From assembly GCA_964560085.1 (NCBI GenBank), contig CAZLKF010000002.1:1-64000 (forward strand): a stretch of DNA of 64,000 bases. Reading direction: 5' to 3'. This DNA comes from RUG11241 sp964560085 (GTDB lineage Bacteria; Bacillota_I; Bacilli_A; RF39; UBA660). The notes under the pieces are model-generated. The model saw nothing but the letters and a program-made list of their open reading frames with translations, did not search any database and was not told the DNA's origin. Shown here piece by piece: positions 39,321 to 48,328 of the stretch (position 1 is the stretch's first letter; every line of letters starts with the position of its first letter). The position numbers were made by a program, and so were the translations under genes.

Positions 39321-39959
39321 TTAATCCTGTTCTTTCAATATATGTTCAATATCAGCAAATGTATCTTCTTTTAATTCATGTGATTTTACAATATAAAGCA
39401 CTTGTTTTTTACGATAATATTCAAGAATATCTTTTACATTGTTAAGGTAGGTATTAAATCTAACCTTAAATGATTCTTCATTATCATCGCTACGACCAGT
39501 TAATTCTATATTACAAACATCACATAAACGATCTTTTTTTGGAGCCATTTCTTTAGAATAAATATTATAAATTTTTCCACACTTACTACAAGTTAAGCGA
39601 CCAAGTGTTCTTTCTAAAGCGACAATTTCTTCAACTTCAAAGTTAATTACAATATAATTAGCAAAGAAATTATCTAAAACATGTGCTTGATTTAACGTTC
39701 TTGGAAACCCATCTAAAACGACTGGAACATTTCCTAATTCTTTTAGTTTATTTTGTAATAATTGTGCAGTTGTATTGTCATCGATTAAGATTCCTTTTGA
39801 AATATCATCATGAATTTTACGATTAAATTCCGTACTATCATCCAAATCTCTAAACAATTGTCCCATTGATATGTGTTTATATCCATATCTGGAAACTAAC
39901 AATTCACATTGTGTTCCTTTGCCAGCTGCTGGAGCACCATATAAAATTATGTTTTTCAT
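39321..39959 (-). CDS. adk: Adenylate kinase (zinc-lid type)
   Basis: This 212-residue enzyme catalyses 2 ADP to ATP + AMP. The P-loop is GAPAAGKGTQ, the AMP-binding region VVLDGFPRTLNQA, and the lid carries four cysteines (CSKCG and CDVCN) that bind structural zinc, as in Gram-positive Adk. It is adjacent to the secY stop with no gap, in the standard secY-adk-map order. Confidence 0.97.
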   Translation of the reverse strand: MKNIILYGAPAAGKGTQCELLVSRYGYKHISMGQLFRDLDDSTEFNRKIHDDISKGILIDDNTTAQLLQNKLKELGNVPVVLDGFPRTLNQAHVLDNFFANYIVINFEVEEIVALERTLGRLTCSKCGKIYNIYSKEMAPKKDRLCDVCNIELTGRSDDNEESFKVRFNTYLNNVKDILEYYRKKQVLYIVKSHELKEDTFADIEHILKEQD

Positions 39960-41213
39960 TTATCTTCTCCCCTTTGAATAATTTCTGCTCAACAATAAAC
40001 TTTCTAATTGCTTGTATGTTTCTAAAGCAACACCAACAACAATCAATAATCCAGTACCACCTAAGGCAATTGAATTATTTAAGCCAGTTACCCAAACAAA
40101 TATTGTTGGTAAGGCCGCAATCGCTGCTAAGCACAAAGCTCCAACAAAAGTTATTCGATTAATAATTTTCTTTATATAAACTTCCGTTGCATCACCCGGA
40201 CGAACTCCAGGAATATAACCACCATTCTTTTGTAAGTTTGAGGCCATATCTTTTGGTTTTAGTTGTGCATAAGTGTAAAAATATGAAAAACCAAAAATTA
40301 ATACAATATATAATATAAAGCCAGTTACTGATGAGGTTGATAACCATTTTTCAGTAAAAGTTGTTAATGAATCAACTTTTATAAATTGAGCTATGAATGC
40401 AGGCATTTGTAGTAAAGCTGATGCAAAAATTACAGGGATTACGCCAGCTGAGTTTAAACGGAAAGGAATATAACTTTGTCTTCCGCCAACTGCAGTTGAC
40501 TTATTTGCATATTGAATTGCAACTCTTCGTTCAGCTGTTTGTTCATAAACAACAGCCAAGACAATAATTACGTAAACAAGGACATAAGCAACAAACTTGG
40601 CAACACCCATTGCTGTACCACCAGTCATAAATGTCTGATAAGCATTAGCAAATGTTGCTGGCAAAGTCATTACAATGCCGGCCATAATTATCATTGAAAC
40701 GCCGTTTCCAATTCCTTTTTGAGTCATTTGGTCACCTAACCATAATAACAAAGCTGTTCCAGCAGTCATAACTAAAGAAAAGTTCAAATATTCAGCAAAT
40801 GTTCCACCTTCGATAATCGCGAATGAGAACATATATCCTTGAATAAATGCCATTAAGATACCAACATATCTTGTTATTTTATTTAGTTTTACTTGACCTG
40901 TGTGTCCTTCTTTTGCTAAATCAGCTAGATATGGAATAATATCCATTTGTAATAACTGAATTATGAAAGATGCTGTAATGTATGGTGATACACCTAGAGC
41001 AAATATTGAAAATTGTTCTAAAGCGCCTCCAGCCATGACATTTAATAATTGAAAATATTTTAATGTACTTAAACCTAATTGTGCTTGATTAATACCGGGA
41101 ATAACAATAGTTGTTCCAAGTTTAAAGATAAATAAGGCAAATAAAGTAAAATATATTTTCTTTCTTATATCTTTGTTTTTTGGATTAAATATTTGCTTCA
41201 TAGTTGCAAACAT
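39960..41213 (-). CDS. secY: Protein translocase subunit SecY
   Basis: This 417-residue protein has ten membrane helices and forms the Sec channel. Typical segments are ISPYITASFIIQLLQMD (here VSPYITASF), the plug region, RVAIQYANKSTAVGGRQSYIPFRLN in the ribosome-binding loop and the GGYIPGVRPG loop. It will export the SipW-type proteins encoded elsewhere in the window. It lies 1 bp after rplO. Confidence 0.98.
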   Translation of the reverse strand: MFATMKQIFNPKNKDIRKKIYFTLFALFIFKLGTTIVIPGINQAQLGLSTLKYFQLLNVMAGGALEQFSIFALGVSPYITASFIIQLLQMDIIPYLADLAKEGHTGQVKLNKITRYVGILMAFIQGYMFSFAIIEGGTFAEYLNFSLVMTAGTALLLWLGDQMTQKGIGNGVSMIIMAGIVMTLPATFANAYQTFMTGGTAMGVAKFVAYVLVYVIIVLAVVYEQTAERRVAIQYANKSTAVGGRQSYIPFRLNSAGVIPVIFASALLQMPAFIAQFIKVDSLTTFTEKWLSTSSVTGFILYIVLIFGFSYFYTYAQLKPKDMASNLQKNGGYIPGVRPGDATEVYIKKIINRITFVGALCLAAIAALPTIFVWVTGLNNSIALGGTGLLIVVGVALETYKQLESLLLSRNYSKGRR

Positions 41214-41214
41214 T

Positions 41215-41658
41215 TTAGATCACCTCTGCTTTTCCACCTATTTTTTCAATCTCTCTTAAGGCAGCATCAGAGAATTTATTCGCTTTTACAGTAATCTTTT
41301 TAGTTAATTTTCCATTACCTAAAACTTTTACGCCATCAAGTTGTTTTTTTAATAGTCCCATTTCTTTTAATAATTCTGGTGTTACTACAGCACCATCATC
41401 AAACTTGTCTAAATCACTTAAATTAATAACTGCATAAGTTGTTTTGAATAATGCATTTTTGAAACCACGTTTTGGTAAACGACGGAATAATGGTAATTGG
41501 CCACCTTCAAATCCTGGGCGAACACCACCACCACTTCTTGCATTTTGACCCTTATGGCCTTTGCCAGAAGTTTTTCCTAAACCGGAACCAGTTCCACGGC
41601 CAACTCTTTTACGAGTTTGCTTAGCACCCTCTGGTGCATACATACAATTTAACTTCAT
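41215..41658 (-). CDS. rplO: 50S ribosomal protein L15
   Basis: This 147-residue protein has the basic Gly/Arg-rich N-terminus (RKRVGRGTGSGLGKTSGKGHKGQ, quoted in part as GRGTGSGLGKTSGKGHKG), GFEGGQLPLFRRLPKRGF and a C-terminal globular part. It follows rpsE directly: its ATG overlaps the rpsE stop by 1 bp (TAATG). In most bacteria rpmD (L30) sits between these genes; here there is no space for it. Confidence 0.97.
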   Translation of the reverse strand: MKLNCMYAPEGAKQTRKRVGRGTGSGLGKTSGKGHKGQNARSGGGVRPGFEGGQLPLFRRLPKRGFKNALFKTTYAVINLSDLDKFDDGAVVTPELLKEMGLLKKQLDGVKVLGNGKLTKKITVKANKFSDAALREIEKIGGKAEVI

Positions 41659-42161
41659 TATAACTCCTCAACTTTCTTACCGCGAAGTTCTGCAACTTCT
41701 TCAGTAGTTTTTTGAGCTCTTAATGCTTTCAATGTTGCTTGAGCCATATTAATTTTTGTACTTGAACCAAGTGATTTTGATAAGATATCTTTTACGCCGG
41801 CTAATTCTAATACCGCGCGAACAGGACCACCAGCTTTAACACCAGTACCAGCAGCTGCTGGCTTTAACATAACTTTACTAGCACCTTCAACACCATATGC
41901 TTCATGAGGAATTGTTCTATTATCAACTAATGAAACTTTAACGATGTCTTTAGTTGCAGCCGCACTTGCCTTTTTAATAGCATCTGGAACTTCATTAGCT
42001 TTGCCAGTACCAATACCAACTAAGCCATTACGATTTCCAACTGCAACAGTTGCTGAAAAACGGAAATGACGACCACCTTTTGTTACTTTTGTAACTCTGC
42101 CAATATTGATTATTTCTTCATCATATTGTTTTTGACGTGGTTCTCTTCTAGATTTTTCCAT
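41658..42161 (-). CDS. rpsE: 30S ribosomal protein S5
   Basis: This 167-residue protein has VTKVTKGGRHFRFSA, VGIGTGKANEVPDAIKKA and GGPVRAVLELAGVKDIL, typical of S5. S5 acts at the mRNA entry site and in decoding accuracy. It is immediately followed by rplO with a 1-bp overlap, so L30 is missing from its usual place. Confidence 0.97.
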   Translation of the reverse strand: MEKSRREPRQKQYDEEIINIGRVTKVTKGGRHFRFSATVAVGNRNGLVGIGTGKANEVPDAIKKASAAATKDIVKVSLVDNRTIPHEAYGVEGASKVMLKPAAAGTGVKAGGPVRAVLELAGVKDILSKSLGSSTKINMAQATLKALRAQKTTEEVAELRGKKVEEL

Positions 42162-42174
42162 TGTTTTCCTCCTT

Positions 42175-42537
42175 TTAGAATTCTAATCCATTTTCACGTG
42201 CAGCTTCTGCTAGAGCTTCTACACGTCCATGATAAAGGTATCCACCTCTATCGAAAACTACTTTAGTTATTTTTGCTTCTTTTGCTCTTTTTGCAAGAAG
42301 AACGCCAACTTGAATAGCAGCTTCAGTATTACTACCATTCTTAAGTTTTAATTCTTTATCGATAGAAGAAGCACTAACTAACGTAACCGCATTTTCATCA
42401 TCTATAATTTGTGCAAAAATATTAGCGTTTGATCTAAAAACATTTAAACGTGGAATACTTTTTGTTCCAACAACATTTTCTCTAACACGCTCATGTCTTG
42501 CTTTTCGCATATCATTACGAGATTCTTTTTTAATCAT
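42175..42537 (-). CDS. rplR: 50S ribosomal protein L18
   Basis: This 120-residue protein has RLNVFRSNANIFAQIIDD and the C-terminal GYLYHGRVEALAEAARENGLEF, matching L18, which binds 5S rRNA. Many homologues end in exactly this kind of LAEAAREGGLEF. It lies 13 bp before rpsE. Upstream AAAGGAGAG gives an RBS for the ATG at 42537. Confidence 0.97.
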   Translation of the reverse strand: MIKKESRNDMRKARHERVRENVVGTKSIPRLNVFRSNANIFAQIIDDENAVTLVSASSIDKELKLKNGSNTEAAIQVGVLLAKRAKEAKITKVVFDRGGYLYHGRVEALAEAARENGLEF

Positions 42538-42560
42538 GAGTATTACTCTCCTTTACTTAA

Positions 42561-43091
42561 TTAAGCCGCTTTTTTACCGACTTTACGGCGAACAATTTCG
42601 CCACTATAACGAATTCCTTTACCTTTATAAGGTTCTGGTTTTCTAATCTTTCTGATGTCAGCAGCATATTCCCCAACAAGACATTTATCAATACCTCTTA
42701 TAAATAATTCAGTATTACTTGGAGATTCAAGTTTAATGCCTTCAGGAATATCCACTTCAACTGGATGTGAAAATCCAGCAGTTATAACTAATTTGTTACC
42801 TTTTAAAGTAAAACGATATCCTACACCTACAGCTTCAAGCTTTTTTTCAAATCCTTCAGTTACACCAATAATAGCGTTATTAAGATTTGCATTAACTGTT
42901 CCATGTAAATTTTTAATTTCATCATTTGCTCTTGTAACCATTACTTCTGTACCATTAACACTTACCTGAATTCCAGTAGGAACATTGACATTAAGTTCGC
43001 CTTTTTGTCCTTTTACAATAACATTGTTTTCATTAACAGTTAATGTAACTGAAGCAGGTATAGTTAAAATTTTATTACCTATACGACTCAT
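42561..43091 (-). CDS. rplF: 50S ribosomal protein L6
   Basis: This 176-residue protein has MSRIGNKILTIPASV, the duplicated L6 domains and the C-terminal signature KPEPYKGKGIRYSGEIVRRK. It lies near the factor-binding site of the 50S subunit. It sits between rpsH and rplR in the standard order. The length is normal. Confidence 0.97.
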   Translation of the reverse strand: MSRIGNKILTIPASVTLTVNENNVIVKGQKGELNVNVPTGIQVSVNGTEVMVTRANDEIKNLHGTVNANLNNAIIGVTEGFEKKLEAVGVGYRFTLKGNKLVITAGFSHPVEVDIPEGIKLESPSNTELFIRGIDKCLVGEYAADIRKIRKPEPYKGKGIRYSGEIVRRKVGKKAA

Positions 43092-43105
43092 AATATCTCT
43101 CCATT

Positions 43106-43501
43106 CTACCAGATGTAAGCTAGAAGTTCGCCACCAACGTTTTCAGTTCTTGCATTCTTATCAGTCATAACACCTTTTGGTGTAGAAAGAATTGCAATAC
43201 CTAAACCATTTAATACTTTTGGTACTTCATCAGCTTTTACATAAACACGTAAGCCCGGTTTAGAAATTCTCTTTAAACCAGTTATAACACGTTCTCTTTT
43301 TTCAGTATATTTTAAGTTTAAAACAATAACATTTTGTATATTGTTTTTCTTAACCTTATAATCATTAATAAATCCTTCGTCCTTTAAAATACGAGCGATT
43401 TCTTCTTTTAATTTTGAAGCGGGTACTTCAACTTCTTTATCGCGCATTTGATTTGCATTACGAACTCGCGTAAGCATATCTGCGATTGGGTCTGTTACCA
43501 T
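43106..43501 (-). CDS. rpsH: 30S ribosomal protein S8
   Basis: This 131-residue protein begins VTDPIADMLTRVRNANQM and ends ILSTPKGVMTDKNAR followed by GGELLAYIW, all typical of S8. S8 binds the central domain of 16S rRNA and in many bacteria represses the spc genes. It lies between rpsN and rplF. Confidence 0.97.
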   Translation of the reverse strand: MVTDPIADMLTRVRNANQMRDKEVEVPASKLKEEIARILKDEGFINDYKVKKNNIQNVIVLNLKYTEKRERVITGLKRISKPGLRVYVKADEVPKVLNGLGIAILSTPKGVMTDKNARTENVGGELLAYIW

Positions 43502-43522
43502 ATATATCCTCCCTTCGTTATC

Positions 43523-43708
43523 CTACCAGCTAGATTTTTTCATTCCTGGTATTTGTCCTTTATAAGCTAATTCCCTAAAACAAATACGACAGATGCCATA
43601 TTTACTAAGTACTGCATGTGGTCTTCCACAACGATTACAACGAGTGTAAGCACGTGTCGAGAACTTAGGTTTACGGTTAGCTTTTATAATCATGCTTTTT
43701 TTAGCCAT
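43523..43708 (-). CDS. rpsN: 30S ribosomal protein S14, zinc-binding type Z
   Basis: This 61-residue protein has two CxxC pairs (CNRCGRPH and CRICFREL) that bind zinc, and the usual tail GQIPGMKKSSW. This is the short zinc form (type Z), which is the standard S14 in the Bacillota spc cluster. A zinc-independent long S14, if present, is elsewhere. Confidence 0.98.
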   Translation of the reverse strand: MAKKSMIIKANRKPKFSTRAYTRCNRCGRPHAVLSKYGICRICFRELAYKGQIPGMKKSSW

Positions 43709-43727
43709 AATATCCTCCTAATTATAG

Positions 43728-44267
43728 TTATTTTTTAAACGGCATCCCAAAGCCTTTTAATAAGTCATACGCTTCTTCATTAGATTTAGCAGTTGTTACA
43801 AATACTACATCCATGCCACGTACTTTAACTACGTTATCGTATTCAATTTCAGAAAAAATTAATTGTTCAGTTAATCCTAATGTATAGTTACCTCTGCCGT
43901 CAAATGCTTTATTAGAAATTCCTCTAAAGTCTCTTACACGAGGTAGGGCAATACTAATTAACTTTTCTAAGAAGTTATACATTTTTTCGCCTCTTAGAGT
44001 TACCTTACATCCGATTGCTTGACCAGCTCTTAATTTAAAACCAGCAATTGCTTTTTTTGCTTTAGTTGCTACTGGTTTTTGACCAGTGATTAATTCAAGT
44101 TCTTGCATAGCTGCTTCTAATAATTTTGAGTTAGTTGTTGCATCTCCTGTTCCAATATTAACAACGATTTTGTCTAACTTTGGAACATTCATAACAGATG
44201 TATATTTATATTTTTCTGTCATTGCAGGTACGATTTCTTTCATATATTTTTCTTTTAGGTGGTTCAT
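43728..44267 (-). CDS. rplE: 50S ribosomal protein L5
   Basis: This 179-residue protein has YTSVMNVPKLDKIVVNIGTG, TGQKPVATKAKKAIAGFKLR, and ALPRVRDFRGIS, all conserved in L5, which binds 5S rRNA and the P-site tRNA. GGAGGG precedes the ATG by 7 bp. It lies between rplX and rpsN. Confidence 0.98.
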   Translation of the reverse strand: MNHLKEKYMKEIVPAMTEKYKYTSVMNVPKLDKIVVNIGTGDATTNSKLLEAAMQELELITGQKPVATKAKKAIAGFKLRAGQAIGCKVTLRGEKMYNFLEKLISIALPRVRDFRGISNKAFDGRGNYTLGLTEQLIFSEIEYDNVVKVRGMDVVFVTTAKSNEEAYDLLKGFGMPFKK

Positions 44268-44284
44268 AAATACCCTCCTTCCAA

Positions 44285-44593
44285 TTAATCAAGGCTTTCA
44301 TTAGAAGTGCGTGCAATTCTAACTTTTTTGCCCTTTTTATCTACAGTATGTCCGATACGAGTAGGTTTCTTTGTTTTTGGATCCATTAACATTACATTTG
44401 AAGCATGAATAGGCGCTTCACGATCAACAATACTACCTTCTTTTTGACCATTTGGCTTTAAATGCTTTTTATGAATATTAATACCTTCAACAACTACTCT
44501 GTTTTCATCACGTAAAATTTTAGTTATTTTACCTTCTTTACCTTTTGATGAACCAGCTATAACAACTACTCTATCTCCAGTTTTAAAGTTCAT
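44285..44593 (-). CDS. rplX: 50S ribosomal protein L24
   Basis: This 102-residue protein has a KOW-type start FKTGDRVVVIAGSSKGKEG, VEGINIHKKHLKP, and the strand PTRIGHTVDKKGKKVRIA, typical of L24. It initiates 50S assembly. It lies between rplN and rplE in the standard order. Confidence 0.97.
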   Translation of the reverse strand: MNFKTGDRVVVIAGSSKGKEGKITKILRDENRVVVEGINIHKKHLKPNGQKEGSIVDREAPIHASNVMLMDPKTKKPTRIGHTVDKKGKKVRIARTSNESLD

Positions 44594-44612
44594 GTTTTAC
44601 CTCCTTTAAGGT

Positions 44613-44981
44613 TTATATTACTTCTTTTGCAAGTGAAACGATCTTCATATAATCTTTATCACGTAATTCACGTGCAACTGGCCCGAATACACGAGTACCT
44701 ACTGGACTCTTATCATCTTTAATAATAACGCAAGCGTTATCATCAAACTTAATATAAGATCCGTCCGCTCTTCTAAGCCCAAATCTACTTCTAACAACTA
44801 CAGCCTTAACAACTTTGCCTTTTCTAACTGTACCATTAGGAGTTGCTTTCTTTATAGCCCCTACGACTACATCTCCAATATTTCCCGTTTTTACTTTACT
44901 TCCACCAAGAACACGAATAACAGATAGTTCACGTGCGCCTGAGTTATCAGCAACTTTCAAACGACTTTCTGGTTGAATCAT
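44613..44981 (-). CDS. rplN: 50S ribosomal protein L14
   Basis: This 122-residue protein starts MIQPESRLKVADNSGARE and has VIRVLGGS, VRSRFGLRRADGSYIKFDDN and GPVARELRDKDYMKIVSLA, matching L14 over its full length. It forms an intersubunit bridge. It lies between rpsQ and rplX. Confidence 0.98.
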   Translation of the reverse strand: MIQPESRLKVADNSGARELSVIRVLGGSKVKTGNIGDVVVGAIKKATPNGTVRKGKVVKAVVVRSRFGLRRADGSYIKFDDNACVIIKDDKSPVGTRVFGPVARELRDKDYMKIVSLAKEVI

Positions 44982-45006
44982 ATATTAATCCTCCTATCGT
45001 TTACAA

Positions 45007-45267
45007 TTATAGAATAATTGCTTTTTCGACAACTTCAACTAAACGAAAATGCTTTGTTTTTGAAAGCGGTCTAGTTTCAGCTATACGAACTATGTCACCA
45101 GTTTGTGCAACACTTTGTTCATCGTGTGCAGCATATTTTTTAGAGTATTTAACACGTTTCCCGTATTTAGAATTAACTTTATAAGTTTCAACTAATACTG
45201 TAATAGTTTTATCACATTTATTGCTTACAACTTTACCGATTAATTCTCTAGCGTTTTTTTCTTTCAT
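45007..45267 (-). CDS. rpsQ: 30S ribosomal protein S17
   Basis: This 86-residue OB-fold protein has RELIGKVVSNKCDKTITVLV and GDIVRIAETRPLSKTKHFRL, typical of S17. The ATG at 45267 is preferred because GGAGG lies 5 bp upstream; four more in-frame codons before it overlap the rpmC stop and carry no RBS. Confidence 0.96.
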   Translation of the reverse strand: MKEKNARELIGKVVSNKCDKTITVLVETYKVNSKYGKRVKYSKKYAAHDEQSVAQTGDIVRIAETRPLSKTKHFRLVEVVEKAIIL

Positions 45268-45278
45268 AAATACCTCCA

Positions 45279-45467
45279 TTAATTTTCGCGTTCACGCATA
45301 ATTGTTTTCATACGTGCGACTAACTTTCTAAGTTCTTTGATTCTTGAAGGTTTTTCTAAACTACCTGATGCTTGGCTTAAACGCAAATTAAATAATTCCT
45401 CTTTATATTCAACAATTTTCTTACTCATTTCTTCATTGCTCAATGCTCTAAGTTCTTTATTATTCAT
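45279..45467 (-). CDS. rpmC: 50S ribosomal protein L29
   Basis: The 62-residue helical-hairpin protein starts MNNKELRALSNEEM and has YKEELFNLRLSQASGSLEKP and RIKELRKLVARMKTIMRERE, as in L29. It surrounds the tunnel exit with L23. The ATG at 45467 has GGTGA 5 bp upstream and overlaps the rplP stop by 8 bp; an ATG four codons earlier is possible. Confidence 0.95.
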   Translation of the reverse strand: MNNKELRALSNEEMSKKIVEYKEELFNLRLSQASGSLEKPSRIKELRKLVARMKTIMREREN

Positions 45468-45885
45468 GCGCTTCACCATCTTTCTTCACAAATTTACATC
45501 TGATTGGTAGTTTATGCATAGCTAAACGTAATGCTTCACGAGCTGTTGCTTCGTCTACCTCACTAATTTCAAACATAATTTTATTTTTCTTAACAACTGC
45601 AACCCATACTTCTGGTTGACCTTTTCCTTTACCCATACGAGTTTCTAAAGGAATTTTAGTTAATGAAAGATGTGGAAAAATATTTATCCATACTTTGCCA
45701 CCACGTTTCATATAACGAGTCATCGCAACACGTGCTGCTTCAATTTGTTGTTGGGTAATCCAGGCCCCTTCTAAGGCCATTAAACCATATTCACCAAAGT
45801 GTAATTCAGTATTACCTCTAGCTACTCCATCATATACTAAACGATGAGGACGACGGTATTTAGTTCTTTTTGGAATTACTGCCAT
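45460..45885 (-). CDS. rplP: 50S ribosomal protein L16
   Basis: This 141-residue protein has PKRTKYRRPHRLVYDG, GLMALEGAWITQQQIEAARVA, KVWINIFPHLSLTKIP and GKGQPEVWVAVVKK, typical of L16 near the peptidyl transferase centre. AAGGAGGAG lies 6-7 bp before its ATG inside the end of rpsC, giving a 26-bp overlap and translational coupling. Confidence 0.97.
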   Translation of the reverse strand: MAVIPKRTKYRRPHRLVYDGVARGNTELHFGEYGLMALEGAWITQQQIEAARVAMTRYMKRGGKVWINIFPHLSLTKIPLETRMGKGKGQPEVWVAVVKKNKIMFEISEVDEATAREALRLAMHKLPIRCKFVKKDGEAHE

Positions 45886-46537
45886 TTGTTTCTCCTCCTT
45901 CGTTTTTCTTTGCTAAGATTTCTCCTTTATAAATCCAAACCTTAACTCCGATTTTTCCATATGTTGTATCTGCTTCAACATGAGCATAATCAACATCTGC
46001 TCTCAATGTGTGCAATGGAATATTACCTTCTGTATAGCCTTCGGTTCTTGCCATATCAGCGCCGCCTAAACGTCCTGAAACAGCAGTCTTGATTCCTTTA
46101 GCTCCAGCTTTCATCGTATTTCTAATTGCTCTTTTTTGAGATACTCTGAATGATACTCTTCCTTCAATTTGTTTTGCAATTCCTTCGGCTACTAATCTAG
46201 CATTTAAGTCAGGATTCTTAACTTCCATAATTGAAATTTGAATATCTTCTTTAACTAGTTTAACTAATTCTTTCTTAACTTTTTCTATTTCTTCACCGCT
46301 GTGTCCAATTACAACACCAGGTTTTGCAGTATTAATAATAACTTCTGTTTTACCTTTGCTTCTTTCAATTACAATACTTGAAACAGCAGCATCTTTTAGC
46401 TTTGCGTATAAAAACTTACGGATCTTAACATCGGCATCAAGATATTTTGCAAAATCTTTATTATCTGCAAACCATTTTGATTCCCAAGTCTTATTAATTC
46501 CCATTCTAAGTCCTATTGGACTAACTTTTTGACCCAC
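45860..46537 (-). CDS. rpsC: 30S ribosomal protein S3
   Basis: This 225-residue protein starts MGQKVSPIGLRMGINKTW, has the KH RNA-binding motif VIGHSGEEIEKVKKEL and the C-terminal domain SGRLGGADMARTEGYTEGNIPLHTL. S3 lines the mRNA entry channel. It overlaps rplP by 26 bp. Confidence 0.98.
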   Translation of the reverse strand: MGQKVSPIGLRMGINKTWESKWFADNKDFAKYLDADVKIRKFLYAKLKDAAVSSIVIERSKGKTEVIINTAKPGVVIGHSGEEIEKVKKELVKLVKEDIQISIMEVKNPDLNARLVAEGIAKQIEGRVSFRVSQKRAIRNTMKAGAKGIKTAVSGRLGGADMARTEGYTEGNIPLHTLRADVDYAHVEADTTYGKIGVKVWIYKGEILAKKNEGGETNGSNSKKN

Positions 46538-46554
46538 GAGTTTACCTCCTTTAT

Positions 46555-46890
46555 CTAATTTTTATCACTAACAACTATTGTTATGTGACTTGTTCTTTTC
46601 TTAATTGGATCGACATGTCCACGTGATCCAAAACGCATTCTTTTTAAGGTTCTACCTTCATTAATGAAGGCTTCTTTTACATATAAATTTTCTTTATTTA
46701 ATCCTTGGTTATTTTCAGCATTAGCTGTAGCAGAAATTAATACTTTGCGAATAATTCTTGCTGATTCTTTATTTAAATTTTTTAAAATAACATCGGCTTC
46801 TTTAACTGATTTGCCACGAATTAAATCGATTACTAAGCGTGCTTTACGAGGTACTGTACGAACCCCTTTAGCGATTGCTTTAGCTTCCAT
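46555..46890 (-). CDS. rplV: 50S ribosomal protein L22
   Basis: This 111-residue protein has VRTVPRKARLVIDLIRGKS, ATANAENNQGLNKENLYV and the long tunnel loop with RMRFGSRGHVDPIKKRTSH, matching L22. Part of it lines the nascent-peptide tunnel. It lies between rpsS and rpsC. Confidence 0.97.
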   Translation of the reverse strand: MEAKAIAKGVRTVPRKARLVIDLIRGKSVKEADVILKNLNKESARIIRKVLISATANAENNQGLNKENLYVKEAFINEGRTLKRMRFGSRGHVDPIKKRTSHITIVVSDKN

Positions 46891-46907
46891 TTTGAAACCT
46901 CCTATCT

Positions 46908-47180
46908 CTATTTACTATCTTTTTCGGTTCCGTGTCCACCAAACTTACGAGTAAGTGCGAATTCACCTAATTTATGGCCTACCATATCTTCAGTAACATA
47001 AACTGGAATAAATTCTTTTCCATTATGAACTGCAAATGTGTGACCAATAAATTCAGGGAATATAGTAGAACGACGAGACCATGTTTTTATTACTTCTTTT
47101 TTACCATTGTCATTTAAAACTTTTACTTTTTTAAGCAAAGATTCATCTGCAAATGGTCCTTTTTTTAAACTTCTAGCCAT
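46908..47180 (-). CDS. rpsS: 30S ribosomal protein S19
   Basis: This 90-residue protein starts MARSLKKGPFADESLLKKV and has KTWSRRSTIFPEFIGHTFAV and GHKLGEFALTRKFGGH, all conserved in S19 of the 30S head. It lies between rplB and rplV. The length is normal. Confidence 0.98.
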   Translation of the reverse strand: MARSLKKGPFADESLLKKVKVLNDNGKKEVIKTWSRRSTIFPEFIGHTFAVHNGKEFIPVYVTEDMVGHKLGEFALTRKFGGHGTEKDSK

Positions 47181-47196
47181 TTATATCATCCTTTCA

Positions 47197-48027
47197 CTAT
47201 TTTGTACGACGACGTACGATTAGCTTAGTTGAAGCTTTTTTATTCTTACGTGTCTTATATCCAAGTGTTGGCTTACCCCATGGAGTAACAGGTCCTTTAC
47301 GTCCGATTGGTGCACGACCTTCACCACCACCATGTGGGTGATCGTTAGGGTTCATAACAGAACCACGAACTGTTGGTTTAATTCCCATATGACGTGTACG
47401 TCCTGCTTTTCCAAGACTTACTAATTCGTGATCTAAGTTTCCTACTTCACCAATTGTAGCACGGCAAGTTCCTAAAACCTTGCGAACTTCCCCACTACGT
47501 AAACGAATCATTACATATTTTCCTTCGCTACCTAGTATTTGAACACTTGATCCAGCTGAACGAGCCATTTGGCCACCTTTGCCTGGTTTTAATTCAACAT
47601 TGTGAACTAAAGTTCCTTCTGGGATATTTGCAAGTGGTAAATTATTACCAACTTTAATATCAACATTTTCTCCACTGACAACTTTATCTCCAACTTTAAT
47701 ATTGTTAGGAGCTAAGATATATCTTTTTTCGCCATCAGCATAAGTAATTAAGGCAATGTTAGCTGTTCTATTAGGATCATATTCGATAGAACTAACAGTT
47801 CCAACAATGCCATCTTTAAAGCGTTTAAAATCAATAATACGATATTTTCTTTTAGCGCCACCACCACGGTGTCTTAAAGTTATCCTACCTTGATTATTAC
47901 GTCCGCCATTTTTCTTTATTGTTACAACCAATGATTTTTCAGGAGTGGCTTTTGTAATCACATCATTAATTAATGTTGACATGCCACGTTGCCCATTAGT
48001 CATTGATTTGAAATTTCTTACTGGCAT
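47197..48027 (-). CDS. rplB: 50S ribosomal protein L2
   Basis: This 276-residue protein has GRNNQGRITLRHRGGGAKR, IEYDPNRTANIALI, and the catalytic-centre region VRGSVMNPNDHPHGGGEGR, typical of L2, which helps subunit joining and peptidyl transfer. It lies between rplW and rpsS. The length is normal. Confidence 0.98.
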   Translation of the reverse strand: MPVRNFKSMTNGQRGMSTLINDVITKATPEKSLVVTIKKNGGRNNQGRITLRHRGGGAKRKYRIIDFKRFKDGIVGTVSSIEYDPNRTANIALITYADGEKRYILAPNNIKVGDKVVSGENVDIKVGNNLPLANIPEGTLVHNVELKPGKGGQMARSAGSSVQILGSEGKYVMIRLRSGEVRKVLGTCRATIGEVGNLDHELVSLGKAGRTRHMGIKPTVRGSVMNPNDHPHGGGEGRAPIGRKGPVTPWGKPTLGYKTRKNKKASTKLIVRRRTK

Positions 48028-48046
48028 AACTTTTCCTCCTTTAAGA

Positions 48047-48328
48047 TTAGTTAAGTTCGATTGAACTTCCTGCTTTTAACTTAACAATTGCTTTCTTTAC
48101 TTTATTTGTTTTACCACTATAACGACCTACTCTTTTATCTTTTGGTCTTACTGTTATAGTATTTACGCTTTCAACTTTAACTTTGAAAACTTCTTCAATT
48201 GCTTGTTTAATTTGTATTTTATTAGCTTTTACATCAACACTAAATGTATATGTATTAGCATTTTGCTTTAAATCAGCACTTTTCTCAGTAATGATTGTGC
48301 CTTTAATAATATCGCGTGCATTAGTCAT
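48047..48328 (-). CDS. rplW: 50S ribosomal protein L23
   Basis: This 93-residue protein has IIKGTIITEKSADLKQNAN, VKANKIQIKQAIEEVFKVKV and VNTITVRPKDKRVGRYSG, as in L23, the docking site for SRP and trigger factor. Its ATG overlaps the rplD stop by 1 bp (TAATG). Confidence 0.97.
   Translation of the reverse strand: MTNARDIIKGTIITEKSADLKQNANTYTFSVDVKANKIQIKQAIEEVFKVKVESVNTITVRPKDKRVGRYSGKTNKVKKAIVKLKAGSSIELN

Noticed and set aside
42655..42969. A 104-codon plus-strand frame opposite rplF
   Set aside because: It is antisense to L6, which is certain by sequence.
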